Shown piece after piece: positions 9,369-18,710 of a DNA stretch of 64,000 nt (position 1 is the stretch's first letter; the number at the start of each line of letters is the position of its first letter). The DNA is from Gallionellaceae bacterium (GTDB lineage: Bacteria > Pseudomonadota > Gammaproteobacteria > Burkholderiales > Thiobacillaceae), in assembly GCA_028714735.1 (NCBI GenBank), contig JAQTLU010000013.1, positions 1 through 64,000 on the forward strand, read 5' to 3'. The notes beneath the pieces are model-generated. The model saw only the letters and a program-made list of their open reading frames with translations. It ran no database searches and was not told the DNA's origin. Position numbers and translations under genes: made by a program.

Positions 9369-9910
9369 GGGCGTACAGGTAGCGAGTGGGCACGGTGGCG
9401 CCGCCAATTGGCGGCGTAGGCCTCCGCCAGCAGCGGATTACCGTGCAGGATAAGCAAGTTCTCGGCATTGCGGTACTGGGCCGCATGGGTGAAGTTGAAG
9501 CTGCCGGTGATCACGGCAGCCTCGGGACGGCCGGCGTCGATCACCATCACCTTGTTGTGGGCCGCACTGTGCATGGCATCCAGCCAGACCGGGACGCCCT
9601 GTGCGGCCAGGTAGCCAATCTGCGTGGTGGCGACATGGGCATCCTGGTCGTGGTCGGCAATGACCTGCACGTCGATGCCGCGTTTCCTGGCGGCGACCAG
9701 GGCCTCGGCGATGGCGCGGTGGGTGAAGCTGTAGGCCTGGACCAGGATCTGGCGTTTCGCCTGCGCGAGGGTCGCGACCACCAGGGCGCCGGCATCGTCG
9801 CCGGGCGTGAAGGCGACCTGGGCGCGGCCCTGCAGGCTGAACTCGAGCGGCGGCGAGGCGAGGGCCGGTGCGCCGGCCAGCGCCGCGAGCAGCCAGAGCC
9901 AGGTTCTCAC
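9365..9910 (-). CDS. Exported phospholipase D-like nuclease (single HKD motif)
   Basis: The 181-aa product has an N-terminal signal peptide (residues 1-18, cleaved after LAS or similar). Its single HxKx4D motif (HNKVMVID) is followed by GSFNFT. One HKD copy and the small size match the Nuc-type endonucleases, which work as dimers. The start is a GTG at 9910 overlapping the methyltransferase stop (GTGA). A periplasmic or secreted location is inferred. A lipase role is less likely at this size. Confidence 0.85.
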   Translation of the reverse strand: MRTWLWLLAALAGAPALASPPLEFSLQGRAQVAFTPGDDAGALVVATLAQAKRQILVQAYSFTHRAIAEALVAARKRGIDVQVIADHDQDAHVATTQIGYLAAQGVPVWLDAMHSAAHNKVMVIDAGRPEAAVITGSFNFTHAAQYRNAENLLILHGNPLLAEAYAANWRRHRAHSLPVRP

Positions 9911-11148
9911 CCCACGCGTTCCAGTGCGGCCGCGAAGAAACCGTCGGTGCTGTGGCTGCGCGGATCCAGGCGCAGGTAATCGCCCATTTCCAGGGCCACA
10001 TTCTGCTCGGCCAGGATCGCCCCCGCGGGCTTGAGGACGAAATCCGGGTGCGCTGCCAGGAAGGCCTCGACGAGGACCTCGTTTTCTTCCGGCAGCAGGC
10101 TGCAGGTGGCGTAGACCAAGCGGCCGCCGGCCTTCACCAGGCGCGCGGCGCTGGCCAGGATGGCGGCCTGCTTGGCGCTCAGTTCGATGACCGACTCCGG
10201 CGTCTGGCGCCACTTCAGGTCCGGGTTGCGGCGCAGGGTGCCGAGGCCGGAGCAGGGTGCGTCGACCAGGACGCGGTCAAACTTGCCGGCCAGGCGTTTC
10301 ACCTTGGTGTCGTTCTCGCTGGCCAGCAGTTGCGGCTGCACGTTGGAGAGTTGCGAGCGGGCCAGGCGCGGCTTCAGGTTGGCCAGGCGCTTCTCGGACA
10401 CGTCGAAGGCATAGAGCCGGCCGGTGTTCTTCATCATCGCGCCCAGGGCCAGGGTCTTGCCGCCGGCCCCGGCGCAGAAGTCGCACACCATCTCGCCGCG
10501 CCGGGCGCCGGTGAGGAGGGCGAGCAGTTGGCTGCCCTCGTCCTGCACCTCGACCACGCCTTCGTTGAACAGTGCGTTCCGGTTCAGGGCCGGCTTGCCC
10601 TTCAGTCGCAGCCCCCAGGGCGACCAGGGCGTCAGCTCGCCCTCGATGCCGGCCGCGAACAGGTCGGACTGGGCCGCTTCCCGGCTCATCCGGCTGACCC
10701 GCAGATCGAGCGGCGCTGGGCGGTTCATGGCCGCCATCAGTGCCTCCAACTGGTCGCCGTATTGCGTCGCCAGGCGCTCGTACAGCCAGTCCGGCAGGTC
10801 CAGTTTCACCGCCGGAGAGGCCGCGTCGAGGCGGACGCCCTTGAGGGTCTTCAGCCATTCCAGTTCGTTCTTGCTGACCACTTCCTCGAATTCGCGCAGG
10901 GTGTGGCCACCGTGCCGGGCCAGCCAGGCCAGCAGCAGGCGGCGCGGCACGCGGCCTTCGGTGACCTGTTCCAGGCTGCGCAGGCGGCGGATCACGCCAT
11001 AGACCGATTCGGCGATGAAGCCGCGGTCGCGGCCGCCCAGCTTGGGGTGTTTGCGGAAGAAGGCCGACAGCACGGCATCGGCCGGTTGCGTGAAGGCGAG
11101 CATTTCGGCCAGGGCGGCGGCGGCGGTGTCGAGCAGGGCGGGGGTCAT
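9907..11148 (-). CDS. RsmB/NOP-family RNA cytosine C5 methyltransferase
   Basis: The 413-aa protein has an N-terminal NusB-like helical region (about 1-140) and a SAM-dependent methyltransferase domain. The SAM site is CDFCAGAGGKTLALG, one catalytic Cys is in DAPCSGLGTLRRNPDLKW, and the second is in YATCSLLPEENE. The substrate is probably 16S rRNA, but which cytosine cannot be told. It heads an operon with the PLD nuclease and the MscS channel. Confidence 0.92.
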   Translation of the reverse strand: MTPALLDTAAAALAEMLAFTQPADAVLSAFFRKHPKLGGRDRGFIAESVYGVIRRLRSLEQVTEGRVPRRLLLAWLARHGGHTLREFEEVVSKNELEWLKTLKGVRLDAASPAVKLDLPDWLYERLATQYGDQLEALMAAMNRPAPLDLRVSRMSREAAQSDLFAAGIEGELTPWSPWGLRLKGKPALNRNALFNEGVVEVQDEGSQLLALLTGARRGEMVCDFCAGAGGKTLALGAMMKNTGRLYAFDVSEKRLANLKPRLARSQLSNVQPQLLASENDTKVKRLAGKFDRVLVDAPCSGLGTLRRNPDLKWRQTPESVIELSAKQAAILASAARLVKAGGRLVYATCSLLPEENEVLVEAFLAAHPDFVLKPAGAILAEQNVALEMGDYLRLDPRSHSTDGFFAAALERVG

Positions 11149-11167
11149 GGTCTATGCGTGTCGATGG

Positions 11168-12091
11168 CTATGAGGCTGCCGGAGGATATATCACATCTTC
11201 GCCGAACAGGTCCCGGCTCGCCGCCTGCAGAATGGCCAGCACCGCCGGATGGCTGAGGCGGCGCTCGACCGAGATGGCATAGAAGCGCTCCGACACGGTC
11301 TCGGTGTGGCCCAGTACGGACACGCCTTGTTGCCGGCAGATCTCGTCGGCGATGACGGTCGGGGCCGGGAAGATGCCGCTGCCGCCCTGGCCGAAGGCGT
11401 TCATCAGGGCGCTGTCGTCGAATTCGCCGGCGATGCGCGGGTGCAGGTTCTGGGCGGTCAGCCAGCGCATCAGATGGCCGCGCATGGCGGTGCCTTCGCC
11501 GGGCACCAGGAGCGGGGCGTCGTTCAGGCAGGCGGGAAAGGCGCCGTCCAGGCCGGCCGCCAGTCCGGGGCTGGCGAAGAAGGTGACGCCGCACTCGCCC
11601 AGCTTGTGGCTGTAGCCCTTCACCTCGGCCTGGTCCGGCATCGGGCTGTCGGCCAGGACCAGGTCGAGCCGGTGCATGGCCAGTTCGCCGAGCAGGCGCT
11701 CCAGCTTGTCCTCCCGGCAGACGATGCGGACCGGTTCGGGCAGGGTCATGGCCGGGGCGAGCAGGCGGTAGGCGACCGATTTCGGCAGCACGTCGGCGAT
11801 GCCGACCCGGAACTGCACCGGCCGGCCGGCCTGGCTGCCGCGCAACACTTCTTCCAGTTCGCCGCCGGTGCGGAAGATGTCCTCGGCGTAGGACAGCGCC
11901 AGGCGGCCGGTATCGTTGAGCTCCAGGCGGCGGCCGACGCGGCGGAACAGCGGCGTGCCGAGCTTGTCCTCGAGCAGGGCGATCTGGCCGGACAGGGTCT
12001 GCGGCGTCAGGTGCAGGCGTTCGGCGGCGCGGCTGATGCCGCCGGCCTTGGCCACGCTCCAGAAATAGTGCAGTTGCTTGTAGTTGAGCAT
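11168..12091 (-). CDS. nhaR: NhaR-type LysR transcriptional activator
   Basis: The 307-aa LysR regulator starts MLNYKQLHYFWSVAKAGGIS and has the helix-turn-helix AAERLHLTPQTLSGQIALLE. This is closer to NhaR than to other LysR proteins in the window. NhaR activates Na+/H+ antiporter and stress genes in enterobacteria in response to Na+ and pH. It is divergent from htpX-TerC-YqhA-antiporter, so that operon is the likely target. Confidence 0.85.
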   Translation of the reverse strand: MLNYKQLHYFWSVAKAGGISRAAERLHLTPQTLSGQIALLEDKLGTPLFRRVGRRLELNDTGRLALSYAEDIFRTGGELEEVLRGSQAGRPVQFRVGIADVLPKSVAYRLLAPAMTLPEPVRIVCREDKLERLLGELAMHRLDLVLADSPMPDQAEVKGYSHKLGECGVTFFASPGLAAGLDGAFPACLNDAPLLVPGEGTAMRGHLMRWLTAQNLHPRIAGEFDDSALMNAFGQGGSGIFPAPTVIADEICRQQGVSVLGHTETVSERFYAISVERRLSHPAVLAILQAASRDLFGEDVIYPPAAS

Positions 12092-12101
12092 CCCGTAACT
12101 G

Positions 12102-12116
12102 TTCGTGATTTACGAA
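12102..12116. promoter_or_regulatory. Palindromic LysR-type operator between nhaR and htpX
   Basis: The perfect inverted repeat TTCGT-N5-ACGAA has the T-N11-A form of LysR boxes. It lies 11 bp upstream of nhaR and 87 bp upstream of htpX, suiting autoregulation plus control of the divergent operon. Confidence 0.6.
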
Positions 12117-12202
12117 TTAATTGTACGATATATTCGAATATTACTGATGGATAGGCTGGTCTACCATGGCCACTGTCTTAATCCATCTCGCGGAGGATCG
12201 TC

Positions 12203-13087
12203 ATGAAACGCATCGCGCTGTTCCTGGCCACCAACCTGGCCATCGTGCTGGTGCTCTCCATCACCATGCGCCTGCTCGGCGTCGAGCCGTATCTGAATGA
12301 AAAGGGGCTGGACCTCGGCAACCTGCTGATCTTCGCGGCCATCATGGGCTTTGGCGGCGCCTTCATCTCGCTGGCCATCTCCAAGTGGATGGCCAAGCGC
12401 TCGGTCGGCGCCCAGGTCATCACCGAGCCGCGCACCAAGGAAGAGCTCTGGCTGGTGCAGACCGTCGCCCGCCAGGCCCAGGTCGTCGGCATCAGGATGC
12501 CCGAGGTGGCGATCTGGGATGCGCCCGAGGTCAACGCCTTCGCCACCGGCATGAGCAAGAACAGCGCGCTGGTCGCCGTCTCCACCGGCCTGTTGCGCAG
12601 CATGACCCGGGAAGAGGCGGAAGCGGTGCTGGGCCACGAGATCGCCCATGTCGCCAACGGCGACATGGTGACCATGGCCCTGATCCAGGGCGTGGTGAAC
12701 ACCTTCGTGATGTTCTTCTCGCGCGTGATCGGCTACGTGGTCGACAAGGTGGTGTTCAAGACCGAGCGCGGCACCGGCCCGGCCTTCTTCGTCACCATGA
12801 TCATCGCCGAGATGGTGCTCGGCGTCCTCGCTTCGATGATCGTGATGTGGTTCTCGCGCCAGCGCGAGTTCCGCGCCGACGTCGGCGGTGCTTCGCTGGC
12901 CGGACGGCGCCACATGATCGCCGCCCTGCAACGGCTGAACTCGCTGCACCCGGCCCCGCTGCCCGAGAAGATGGCCGCCTTCGGCATCGCCGGTGGCGGT
13001 GGCGGCGGCCTCAAGCGTCTGTTCATGACCCACCCGCCCCTGGAGGAGCGCATCGCGGCGCTGCAGAACGCCAACGAGATCCGCTAA
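12203..13087 (+). CDS. htpX: Membrane zinc metalloprotease HtpX
   Basis: The 294-aa protein has two N-terminal membrane helices, the zinc motif HEIAH in [15 protein letters not shown] at about residue 145, two more helices, and the downstream [16 protein letters not shown] that supplies the third ligand. It degrades damaged membrane proteins under envelope stress. A GGAGG sequence precedes the ATG. The TAA stop adjoins the ATG of the TerC gene, so they are one operon. Confidence 0.97.
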   Translation: MKRIALFLATNLAIVLVLSITMRLLGVEPYLNEKGLDLGNLLIFAAIMGFGGAFISLAISKWMAKRSVGAQVITEPRTKEELWLVQTVARQAQVVGIRMPEVAIWDAPEVNAFATGMSKNSALVAVSTGLLRSMTREEAEAVLGHEIAHVANGDMVTMALIQGVVNTFVMFFSRVIGYVVDKVVFKTERGTGPAFFVTMIIAEMVLGVLASMIVMWFSRQREFRADVGGASLAGRRHMIAALQRLNSLHPAPLPEKMAAFGIAGGGGGGLKRLFMTHPPLEERIAALQNANEIR

Positions 13088-14053
13088 ATGGAACTCGCCA
13101 GCGTCGTCACCCCCATCTTCTGGGCCGGCTTCATCGCCTTCGTCCTGGCCATGCTGGCGCTGGACCTGTTCGTCCTCGGCGGCAAGACCGCGCACAAGGT
13201 CTCGGTCCGGGAGGCGCTGGCCTGGACCGGCGTCTGGGTCACCCTGTCGCTCTCCTTCGCCGCCCTGATGTGGTGGTGGCTGGACGGCAGCGCCGGGCGC
13301 GCGGTCGCCAACGCCAAGGCGCTGGAGTTCCTCACCGGCTACCTGATCGAGCTGTCGCTGTCGGTCGACAACATCTTCGTCTTCATCATGATCTTCAGCT
13401 TCTTCGCCGTGCCGGCGGAGTATCAGCGCCGGGTGCTGGTCTACGGCGTACTGGGGGCCATCGTCATGCGTGCCGGCATGATCCTGGGCGGCGCCTGGCT
13501 GGTGCAGCAGTTCCACTGGGTGCTCTATCTGTTCGGCGCCTTCCTGGTCATCACCGGCTTCAAGATGCTGATCTTCGCCGAGGCGGAATCCGACCTCGCC
13601 CGTAACCCGATCCTGAAGTGGCTGCGCGGCCACCTGCGCATCAGCGACGACTATCACGGCGAGCGATTCACCGTGATCAAGGATGGCCTGCGCTGGTTTA
13701 CGCCGCTGTTCCTGGTCCTGATCCTGATCGAGACCTCGGACGTGATCTTCGCGGTCGACAGCATCCCGGCCATCTTCGCCGTGACCACCGACCCGTTCAT
13801 CGTCTTTACCTCGAACATCTTCGCCATCATGGGCCTGCGCTCGATGTATTTCGTCCTGCACGATCTCAATGGCCGTTTCCATCTGCTGAAATACGGTCTC
13901 GCCATGGTGCTGGTGTTCGTCGGCAGCAAGATGCTCATCGTCGACTTCTACAAGGTCCCGATCGGCCTGGCCCTGGGTATCGTCGGCCTGATTCTGGCGA
14001 CCTCGGTCGCGGCCAGTCTGTGGGCCACCCGGAATGACAAGGAAACATCGTAA
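13088..14053 (+). CDS. TerC family membrane protein (Alx-like)
   Basis: This 321-aa protein has about nine membrane segments and the TerC signatures LSLSVDNIFVFIMIF and IETSDVIFAVDSIPAI, whose acidic residues lie in the membrane. The family includes Alx, a manganese exporter responding to alkaline pH and redox state. Metal export or support of metalation of exported proteins is therefore plausible. It directly follows htpX and overlaps the next gene by one base (TAATG). Confidence 0.92.
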   Translation: MELASVVTPIFWAGFIAFVLAMLALDLFVLGGKTAHKVSVREALAWTGVWVTLSLSFAALMWWWLDGSAGRAVANAKALEFLTGYLIELSLSVDNIFVFIMIFSFFAVPAEYQRRVLVYGVLGAIVMRAGMILGGAWLVQQFHWVLYLFGAFLVITGFKMLIFAEAESDLARNPILKWLRGHLRISDDYHGERFTVIKDGLRWFTPLFLVLILIETSDVIFAVDSIPAIFAVTTDPFIVFTSNIFAIMGLRSMYFVLHDLNGRFHLLKYGLAMVLVFVGSKMLIVDFYKVPIGLALGIVGLILATSVAASLWATRNDKETS

Positions 14054-14580
14054 TGAAACGCGTTGAAAACACGCTGGAACGGCTGATCTTCGGCAGCCGC
14101 TGGCTGCTCGCCCCACTCTATCTCGGGCTGGTGCTGGCCCTGGCGCTGCTGCTGGTGAAGTTCGCCAAGGAGCTCGTCCACTTCGTGCCGATGGTGTTCA
14201 TCGCCGACGGCGGCGAGGTCATCATCGGCATCCTGTCGCTGATCGACGTGGTCATGGTGGGCAACCTGATCATCATCATCGTCTTTGCCGGCTACGAGAA
14301 CTTCGTCTCGCGCATGGACCTGGAAAACCACGAGGATCGTCCGTCCTGGATGGGCCATGTCGGCTTCGCCGAACTGAAGATGAAGCTGATCGGCTCCATC
14401 GTCGCCATCTCCGGCATCGAACTGCTCAAGGCCTTCATGCACGTCGAGAGCATGAGCAACGAACAACTGGGCTGGAAGGTCGGCATCCACATGACCTTCG
14501 TGGTTTCCGGTGTATTGTTTGCGCTGATGGACCGTATCACCGCCGACAAGAAGGGCGGCTACGGCCACGGTGAGGAGTAG
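14053..14580 (+). CDS. YqhA/TIGR00645 family membrane protein
   Basis: The 175-aa protein has four predicted membrane helices and starts MKRVENTLERLIFGSRWLLA, which is the conserved N-terminus of the YqhA (UPF0114) family. Its function is unknown. Its TAATG overlap with the TerC gene implies co-translation, so it may belong to the same pH or metal response. Confidence 0.9.
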   Translation: MKRVENTLERLIFGSRWLLAPLYLGLVLALALLLVKFAKELVHFVPMVFIADGGEVIIGILSLIDVVMVGNLIIIIVFAGYENFVSRMDLENHEDRPSWMGHVGFAELKMKLIGSIVAISGIELLKAFMHVESMSNEQLGWKVGIHMTFVVSGVLFALMDRITADKKGGYGHGEE

Positions 14581-14629
14581 TCGTACGCCTCCTCGCTGAT
14601 CCGATCGAGGAGAGAAGGGCCGGGACGGC

Positions 14630-15841
14630 ATGGAAACCCACGTTTTCTTCCTGCAACTGATGGTGATCCTGCTCGCCGCCCGCCTGTTCGGCGAACTGGC
14701 GGCGAGGCTGGGTGCGCCCGCCGTGATCGGCGAGCTGCTGGCCGGGGTGGTGGTCGGGCCCAGCCTGCTCGGCTGGGTGCCGCTCAACGAGGTCATCAAG
14801 CTGCTGGCCGAGATCGGCATCATCCTGCTCCTGTTCGAGGTCGGCCTGGAGACCGACATCGGCAAGCTGGTGAAGAGCGGCGGGCGCTCCACCCTGGTGG
14901 CCGTGGCCGGCTTCCTGCTGCCCTTCCTGCTCGGCTTCGGCGTCGCCTGGGTGGGCTTCGGCATGGACCTGATGGTGGCCCTGTTCGTCGGCGGCACCCT
15001 CACCGCCACCAGCATCGGCATCACCATCCGTGCCCTCTCCGACCTGGGCCGGCAGCACAGCGTGGAGGGCCAGGTCGTGCTCGGCGCGGCGGTGCTCGAC
15101 GACATCCTCGGCGTGGTGCTGCTGGCCCTGCTGTACGAGTTCTCCATCGGCGGCGGCGTCAACCTGGCCAATTCGGGCAAGGTGGTGCTGTTCGTGGTGG
15201 TGTTCTTCCTGATCGCGCCGGGCATGGCCAAGCTGATGTCGCTGCTGATCCGCCGGGTCGACCTCAGCACCGACATCCCCGGCCTGATCCCGACCACCAT
15301 CGTCTCCCTGGTGCTGTTCTTCGCCTGGCTCGCCCATGCCCTCGGCGTGCCCGAGCTGCTGGGCGGCTTCGCCGCCGGCCTGGCCCTGTCGCGGCGGTTT
15401 TTCCTGCCCTTCGGCATCGCCCTCAAGACCGACCCGTCGTTTGCGCACCGGATCGAGCAGCAGATGCGTCCCATCGTGCACCTGTTCACGCCGATCTTCT
15501 TCGTCACCGTCGGGCTGTCGCTCAACCTGCACGAGATCGACTGGGGTTCCGGCTTCATCTGGGCCTTCTCCGCCAGCATGCTGGCGGTCGCCGTGCTCGG
15601 CAAGGTGGCCGGTGCGCTGCTGCTGGCAAGGGAGTCCTGGCACAGCCGCTGGCTGATCGGCGTGGCCATGGTGCCGCGCGGCGAGGTCGGACTGATCTTC
15701 GCCGAACTGGGCCGGGTGTCCGGCATCTTCTCGAACGAGGTCTACGCCGGCATGGTCATCGTCGTCGCCAGCACCACCCTGGTGGCCCCGTTCGGCCTCA
15801 AGGCGCTGTGCCGCGGGCAGCCGGCGCCGCCAAGCGCCTGA
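14630..15841 (+). CDS. CPA2-family monovalent cation:proton antiporter
   Basis: This 403-aa protein has about twelve membrane segments. It has the NapA/KefB-like core: PAVIGELLAGVVVGPSLLG, the GIILLLFEVGLETD segment, and the paired acidic ion-binding residues in VVLGAAVLDDILGVVLL. There is no C-terminal TrkA-N/RCK domain, so it is closer to short Na+/H+ antiporters than to Kef channels. Lying in an operon facing NhaR, it is the probable Na+ exchanger of the group. The stop abuts the ppc stop with no gap. Confidence 0.92.
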   Translation: METHVFFLQLMVILLAARLFGELAARLGAPAVIGELLAGVVVGPSLLGWVPLNEVIKLLAEIGIILLLFEVGLETDIGKLVKSGGRSTLVAVAGFLLPFLLGFGVAWVGFGMDLMVALFVGGTLTATSIGITIRALSDLGRQHSVEGQVVLGAAVLDDILGVVLLALLYEFSIGGGVNLANSGKVVLFVVVFFLIAPGMAKLMSLLIRRVDLSTDIPGLIPTTIVSLVLFFAWLAHALGVPELLGGFAAGLALSRRFFLPFGIALKTDPSFAHRIEQQMRPIVHLFTPIFFVTVGLSLNLHEIDWGSGFIWAFSASMLAVAVLGKVAGALLLARESWHSRWLIGVAMVPRGEVGLIFAELGRVSGIFSNEVYAGMVIVVASTTLVAPFGLKALCRGQPAPPSA

Positions 15842-18634
15842 TCAGCCGGTGTTGCGCATGCCTGCCGCGATGGCGTTGATCGAGCGCAGCAGCGGTTCCA
15901 GCCAGGGGCTCTCGGTGGCGACTGGGTCGGCCCGCAGCTTGTTCAGGAGGACGACCTGGATGTGGTTGAGCGGGTCCAGGTAGCGCTGCCGCTCGGCCAG
16001 CGAGGTCGCCAGCTCCGGAGCCTCCTGGAGCAGTTGGCCGAGCCCGGCGACCTCGAGGATCTGGCGCACCGCCCGCTGGTGCCGGTCGCGGATCAGATGG
16101 AAGATGCGCTCGCCGGCCTCGCGGTCCTGGCACAACCCGGCATATTCATGGGCGATGCCGGTATCGGTCTTGTACAGGGCCATCTGGGCGTTGGCCAGCA
16201 GGGTGCGGAAGAACGGCCAGTCCCGATACATGGTTTGCAGCTTGGCCAGCCGGGTCGGGTCGCTGCCGCGCCAGCGCTCGATGGCGCCGCCGATGCCGTA
16301 CCAGGTCGGCAGGGCATGGCGGGACTGGCCCCAGGCGAACACCCAGCCGATCGCCCGCACCGACGACATGGAACGGTCGCCCTTCTTGCGGTGCGAGGGG
16401 CGCGAGCCGATGTTGAGCAGGCCGATCTCCTGCACCGGGGTGGCCTCGTAGAAGTAATCCAGGAAGCCGGGCGTGCGCTCGGTCAGCTCCCGGTACACCG
16501 CCTCGCCCTCGGCCGCCAGCTCGTCCATGATGCCGAGGTAGTCGTTGCGGTCGGCCGTGACCGGCCGGACCAGGTGCGCGCTGGCCTTGATCAGCCCGGT
16601 CACGCCCAGGGTCAGCTCGTAGACCGCGGTCTCCATGTTGTTGTACTTGTAGAACAGCACCTCGCCCTGTTCGGTGAGCTTGATCTGGCCGCGCACGCTG
16701 CCCGGCGGCTGGGCCAGGATGGCCTCGTGGGTGGGGCCGCCACCGCGGCCCAGGGTGCCGCCGCGGCCGTGGAACAGGCGGCAGGAAATGCTGTGCCGGT
16801 CGGACAGCGCCATGATGCGTTTCTGCGCCTCGTACAGGTTCCAGGACGAGGCCAGGATGCCGCCGTCCTTGCACGAATCGGAGTAGCCCAGCATGACCTC
16901 CTGGCCCTCGCCGAAGGCGTCGAGCAAGGCACGATAGACCGGCAGGGTATACAGGCGCTCCAGCACCGCCTCGGCGTTCTTGAGGTCGTCGATGGTCTCG
17001 AACAGGGGCGAGATGCCGATGTGACAGTACCAGCGTCCGGCCAGGCGTCCGGCCAGGCCGGTCTGCGCGGCCAGCAGCATCACCTCGAGCACGTGCGAGG
17101 CGGAGTGGGTCATCGAGATGACGTAGCGGCCGAAGCAGGCCGGGCCGAGCTGGCGCCGCATGTCGGCGATCAGCTGGAACACCCGCAGGGTCTCCTGGCT
17201 GGCCTCGGGCAGCCGCGCCACGTCGTAGTGCAGGGCGCCAGGATTGGCGATGGCGTCGGCCAGGAGGTCGATCCGGGCCGCCTCGTCGAGCGCCAGGTAG
17301 TCGCTGCCCAGGGCCTGGCCGAGAATGTCCGCCACGGTCTGGCTGTGTCGGGTCGACTCCTGGCGCACGTCGAGCCGGGTCAGGTGGAAGCCGAAGGTAC
17401 GCACCAGTTGGATCAGGTCATGCAGTTCGCCGCCGGCGAGGGCGACGTCGCCATGGCCGGCCAGGGAGTCGCGGATCAGGCCGAGGTCTGCGAGGAAGGC
17501 CTCGGCGCTGGCATAGCCGGCTTCCTCAAAGGGCGGCGTGCCGGTGGCCAGGGCGCGTTGGGTCAGTTCGTGGTTGCGCCGGATCCGGTACAGCATGATC
17601 TCCAGCTTGCGTCGGTAGGGCTCCTGGGGGTGCGGGTTGGGCTCGCCGGCGAACAGGCGTTCGGCCACCTGCGCGTCCGCCTCCAGGCTGGCCTTGAAGG
17701 CTGCCGAGGGCCGGCACAGGCGGTCGGACAGGGAAAGCTGGCCGGACAGGCGTTCCAGCCGGCGCAGGTATTCCTCATATACGGTCTGGGCCTGCAGCCG
17801 CCAGGCCAGGGCGGTGACCTCCGTGGTCACCCCGGGGTGACCGTCGCGGTCGCCGCCGATCCAGGAGCCGAAGCGCAGGAAGGCGGGGCTGTCGGGGGCG
17901 TTGGCGGCCGGCGGGCCATAGACGTCGCGCAGGGCGCTATCGAAGTTGCGGTAGACCTGGACCACGGCCTGGAACAGGGATTGCGGGAAGTAGGACAGGC
18001 CGGAATGGATCTCGTCGCGCACGTCGAGCTTGAACGAGCGCACCTCGTCGGTCTTCCACAGGGTGCGGATCTGGTTGCCCAGCTGGTCGACCACCTGGTC
18101 GCGGTAGAGGCCCTTGTTGCGCGGGTCGTCGAGTTCCTCCATGGCCAGGAAGATGTTGCGCAGGGCGCCCTTGATGGTGCGCCGCTTGGCCTCGGAAGGG
18201 TGCGCGGTCAGCACCGGCAGGTACTGCACCCGGTCGAGCAGGGGGCGCAGCTCGGCGAGTTCGATGCCCTGCTGCTTGAAGTTGGTCAGGGCGTCGTGGA
18301 AGGAGCCCGGCCACATCTGCTTGCCGCGCTGCGCCAGGCGCCGGCGCCGGCGCAACTGCGCGGTTTCCTCGGCGATGTTGATCAGGCTGAAATAGATGTT
18401 GAAGGCCCGGATCATCTGCGACAGGTGCACCGGGCTCTGGTCTTCGATCAGTGCGTCGAGCGTGGCCTGGCGGGCCGGATCGGGCCGCTCGCGCAGGGCG
18501 TCGAAGCCCCCGCTCAATTGCCTCAGGGCCTCGTAGGTGGCGCGCGGCAGTTCGCTTTTCAGGACGCGGGACAGGAGCAGGCTAAGCAGGCGTTTGCGCT
18601 GGCGCAGGTCGCGGTCCGGGTTGGCTATCGGCAT
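15842..18634 (-). CDS. ppc: Phosphoenolpyruvate carboxylase
   Basis: The 930-aa enzyme carboxylates PEP with bicarbonate to oxaloacetate, the anaplerotic step of an autotroph that runs an incomplete TCA cycle. Signatures include VLTAHPSEAKRRTIKG with its catalytic His, GSWIGGDRDGHPGV, and FHGRGGTLGRGGGP. It ends in the family C-terminus MRNTG. I chose the ATG at 18634 because AAGGA lies six bases before it; the ATG at 18640 abuts that site. It lies next to cbbR and the RuBisCO locus. Confidence 0.97.
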   Translation of the reverse strand: MPIANPDRDLRQRKRLLSLLLSRVLKSELPRATYEALRQLSGGFDALRERPDPARQATLDALIEDQSPVHLSQMIRAFNIYFSLINIAEETAQLRRRRRLAQRGKQMWPGSFHDALTNFKQQGIELAELRPLLDRVQYLPVLTAHPSEAKRRTIKGALRNIFLAMEELDDPRNKGLYRDQVVDQLGNQIRTLWKTDEVRSFKLDVRDEIHSGLSYFPQSLFQAVVQVYRNFDSALRDVYGPPAANAPDSPAFLRFGSWIGGDRDGHPGVTTEVTALAWRLQAQTVYEEYLRRLERLSGQLSLSDRLCRPSAAFKASLEADAQVAERLFAGEPNPHPQEPYRRKLEIMLYRIRRNHELTQRALATGTPPFEEAGYASAEAFLADLGLIRDSLAGHGDVALAGGELHDLIQLVRTFGFHLTRLDVRQESTRHSQTVADILGQALGSDYLALDEAARIDLLADAIANPGALHYDVARLPEASQETLRVFQLIADMRRQLGPACFGRYVISMTHSASHVLEVMLLAAQTGLAGRLAGRWYCHIGISPLFETIDDLKNAEAVLERLYTLPVYRALLDAFGEGQEVMLGYSDSCKDGGILASSWNLYEAQKRIMALSDRHSISCRLFHGRGGTLGRGGGPTHEAILAQPPGSVRGQIKLTEQGEVLFYKYNNMETAVYELTLGVTGLIKASAHLVRPVTADRNDYLGIMDELAAEGEAVYRELTERTPGFLDYFYEATPVQEIGLLNIGSRPSHRKKGDRSMSSVRAIGWVFAWGQSRHALPTWYGIGGAIERWRGSDPTRLAKLQTMYRDWPFFRTLLANAQMALYKTDTGIAHEYAGLCQDREAGERIFHLIRDRHQRAVRQILEVAGLGQLLQEAPELATSLAERQRYLDPLNHIQVVLLNKLRADPVATESPWLEPLLRSINAIAAGMRNTG

Positions 18635-18710
18635 GGTCATTCCTTGCGGGTGGTCTGGCGGCGAGTCGAACATGCAGGATAGCGCAATCGACGCCAGCGG
18701 GCAGCGGCGG

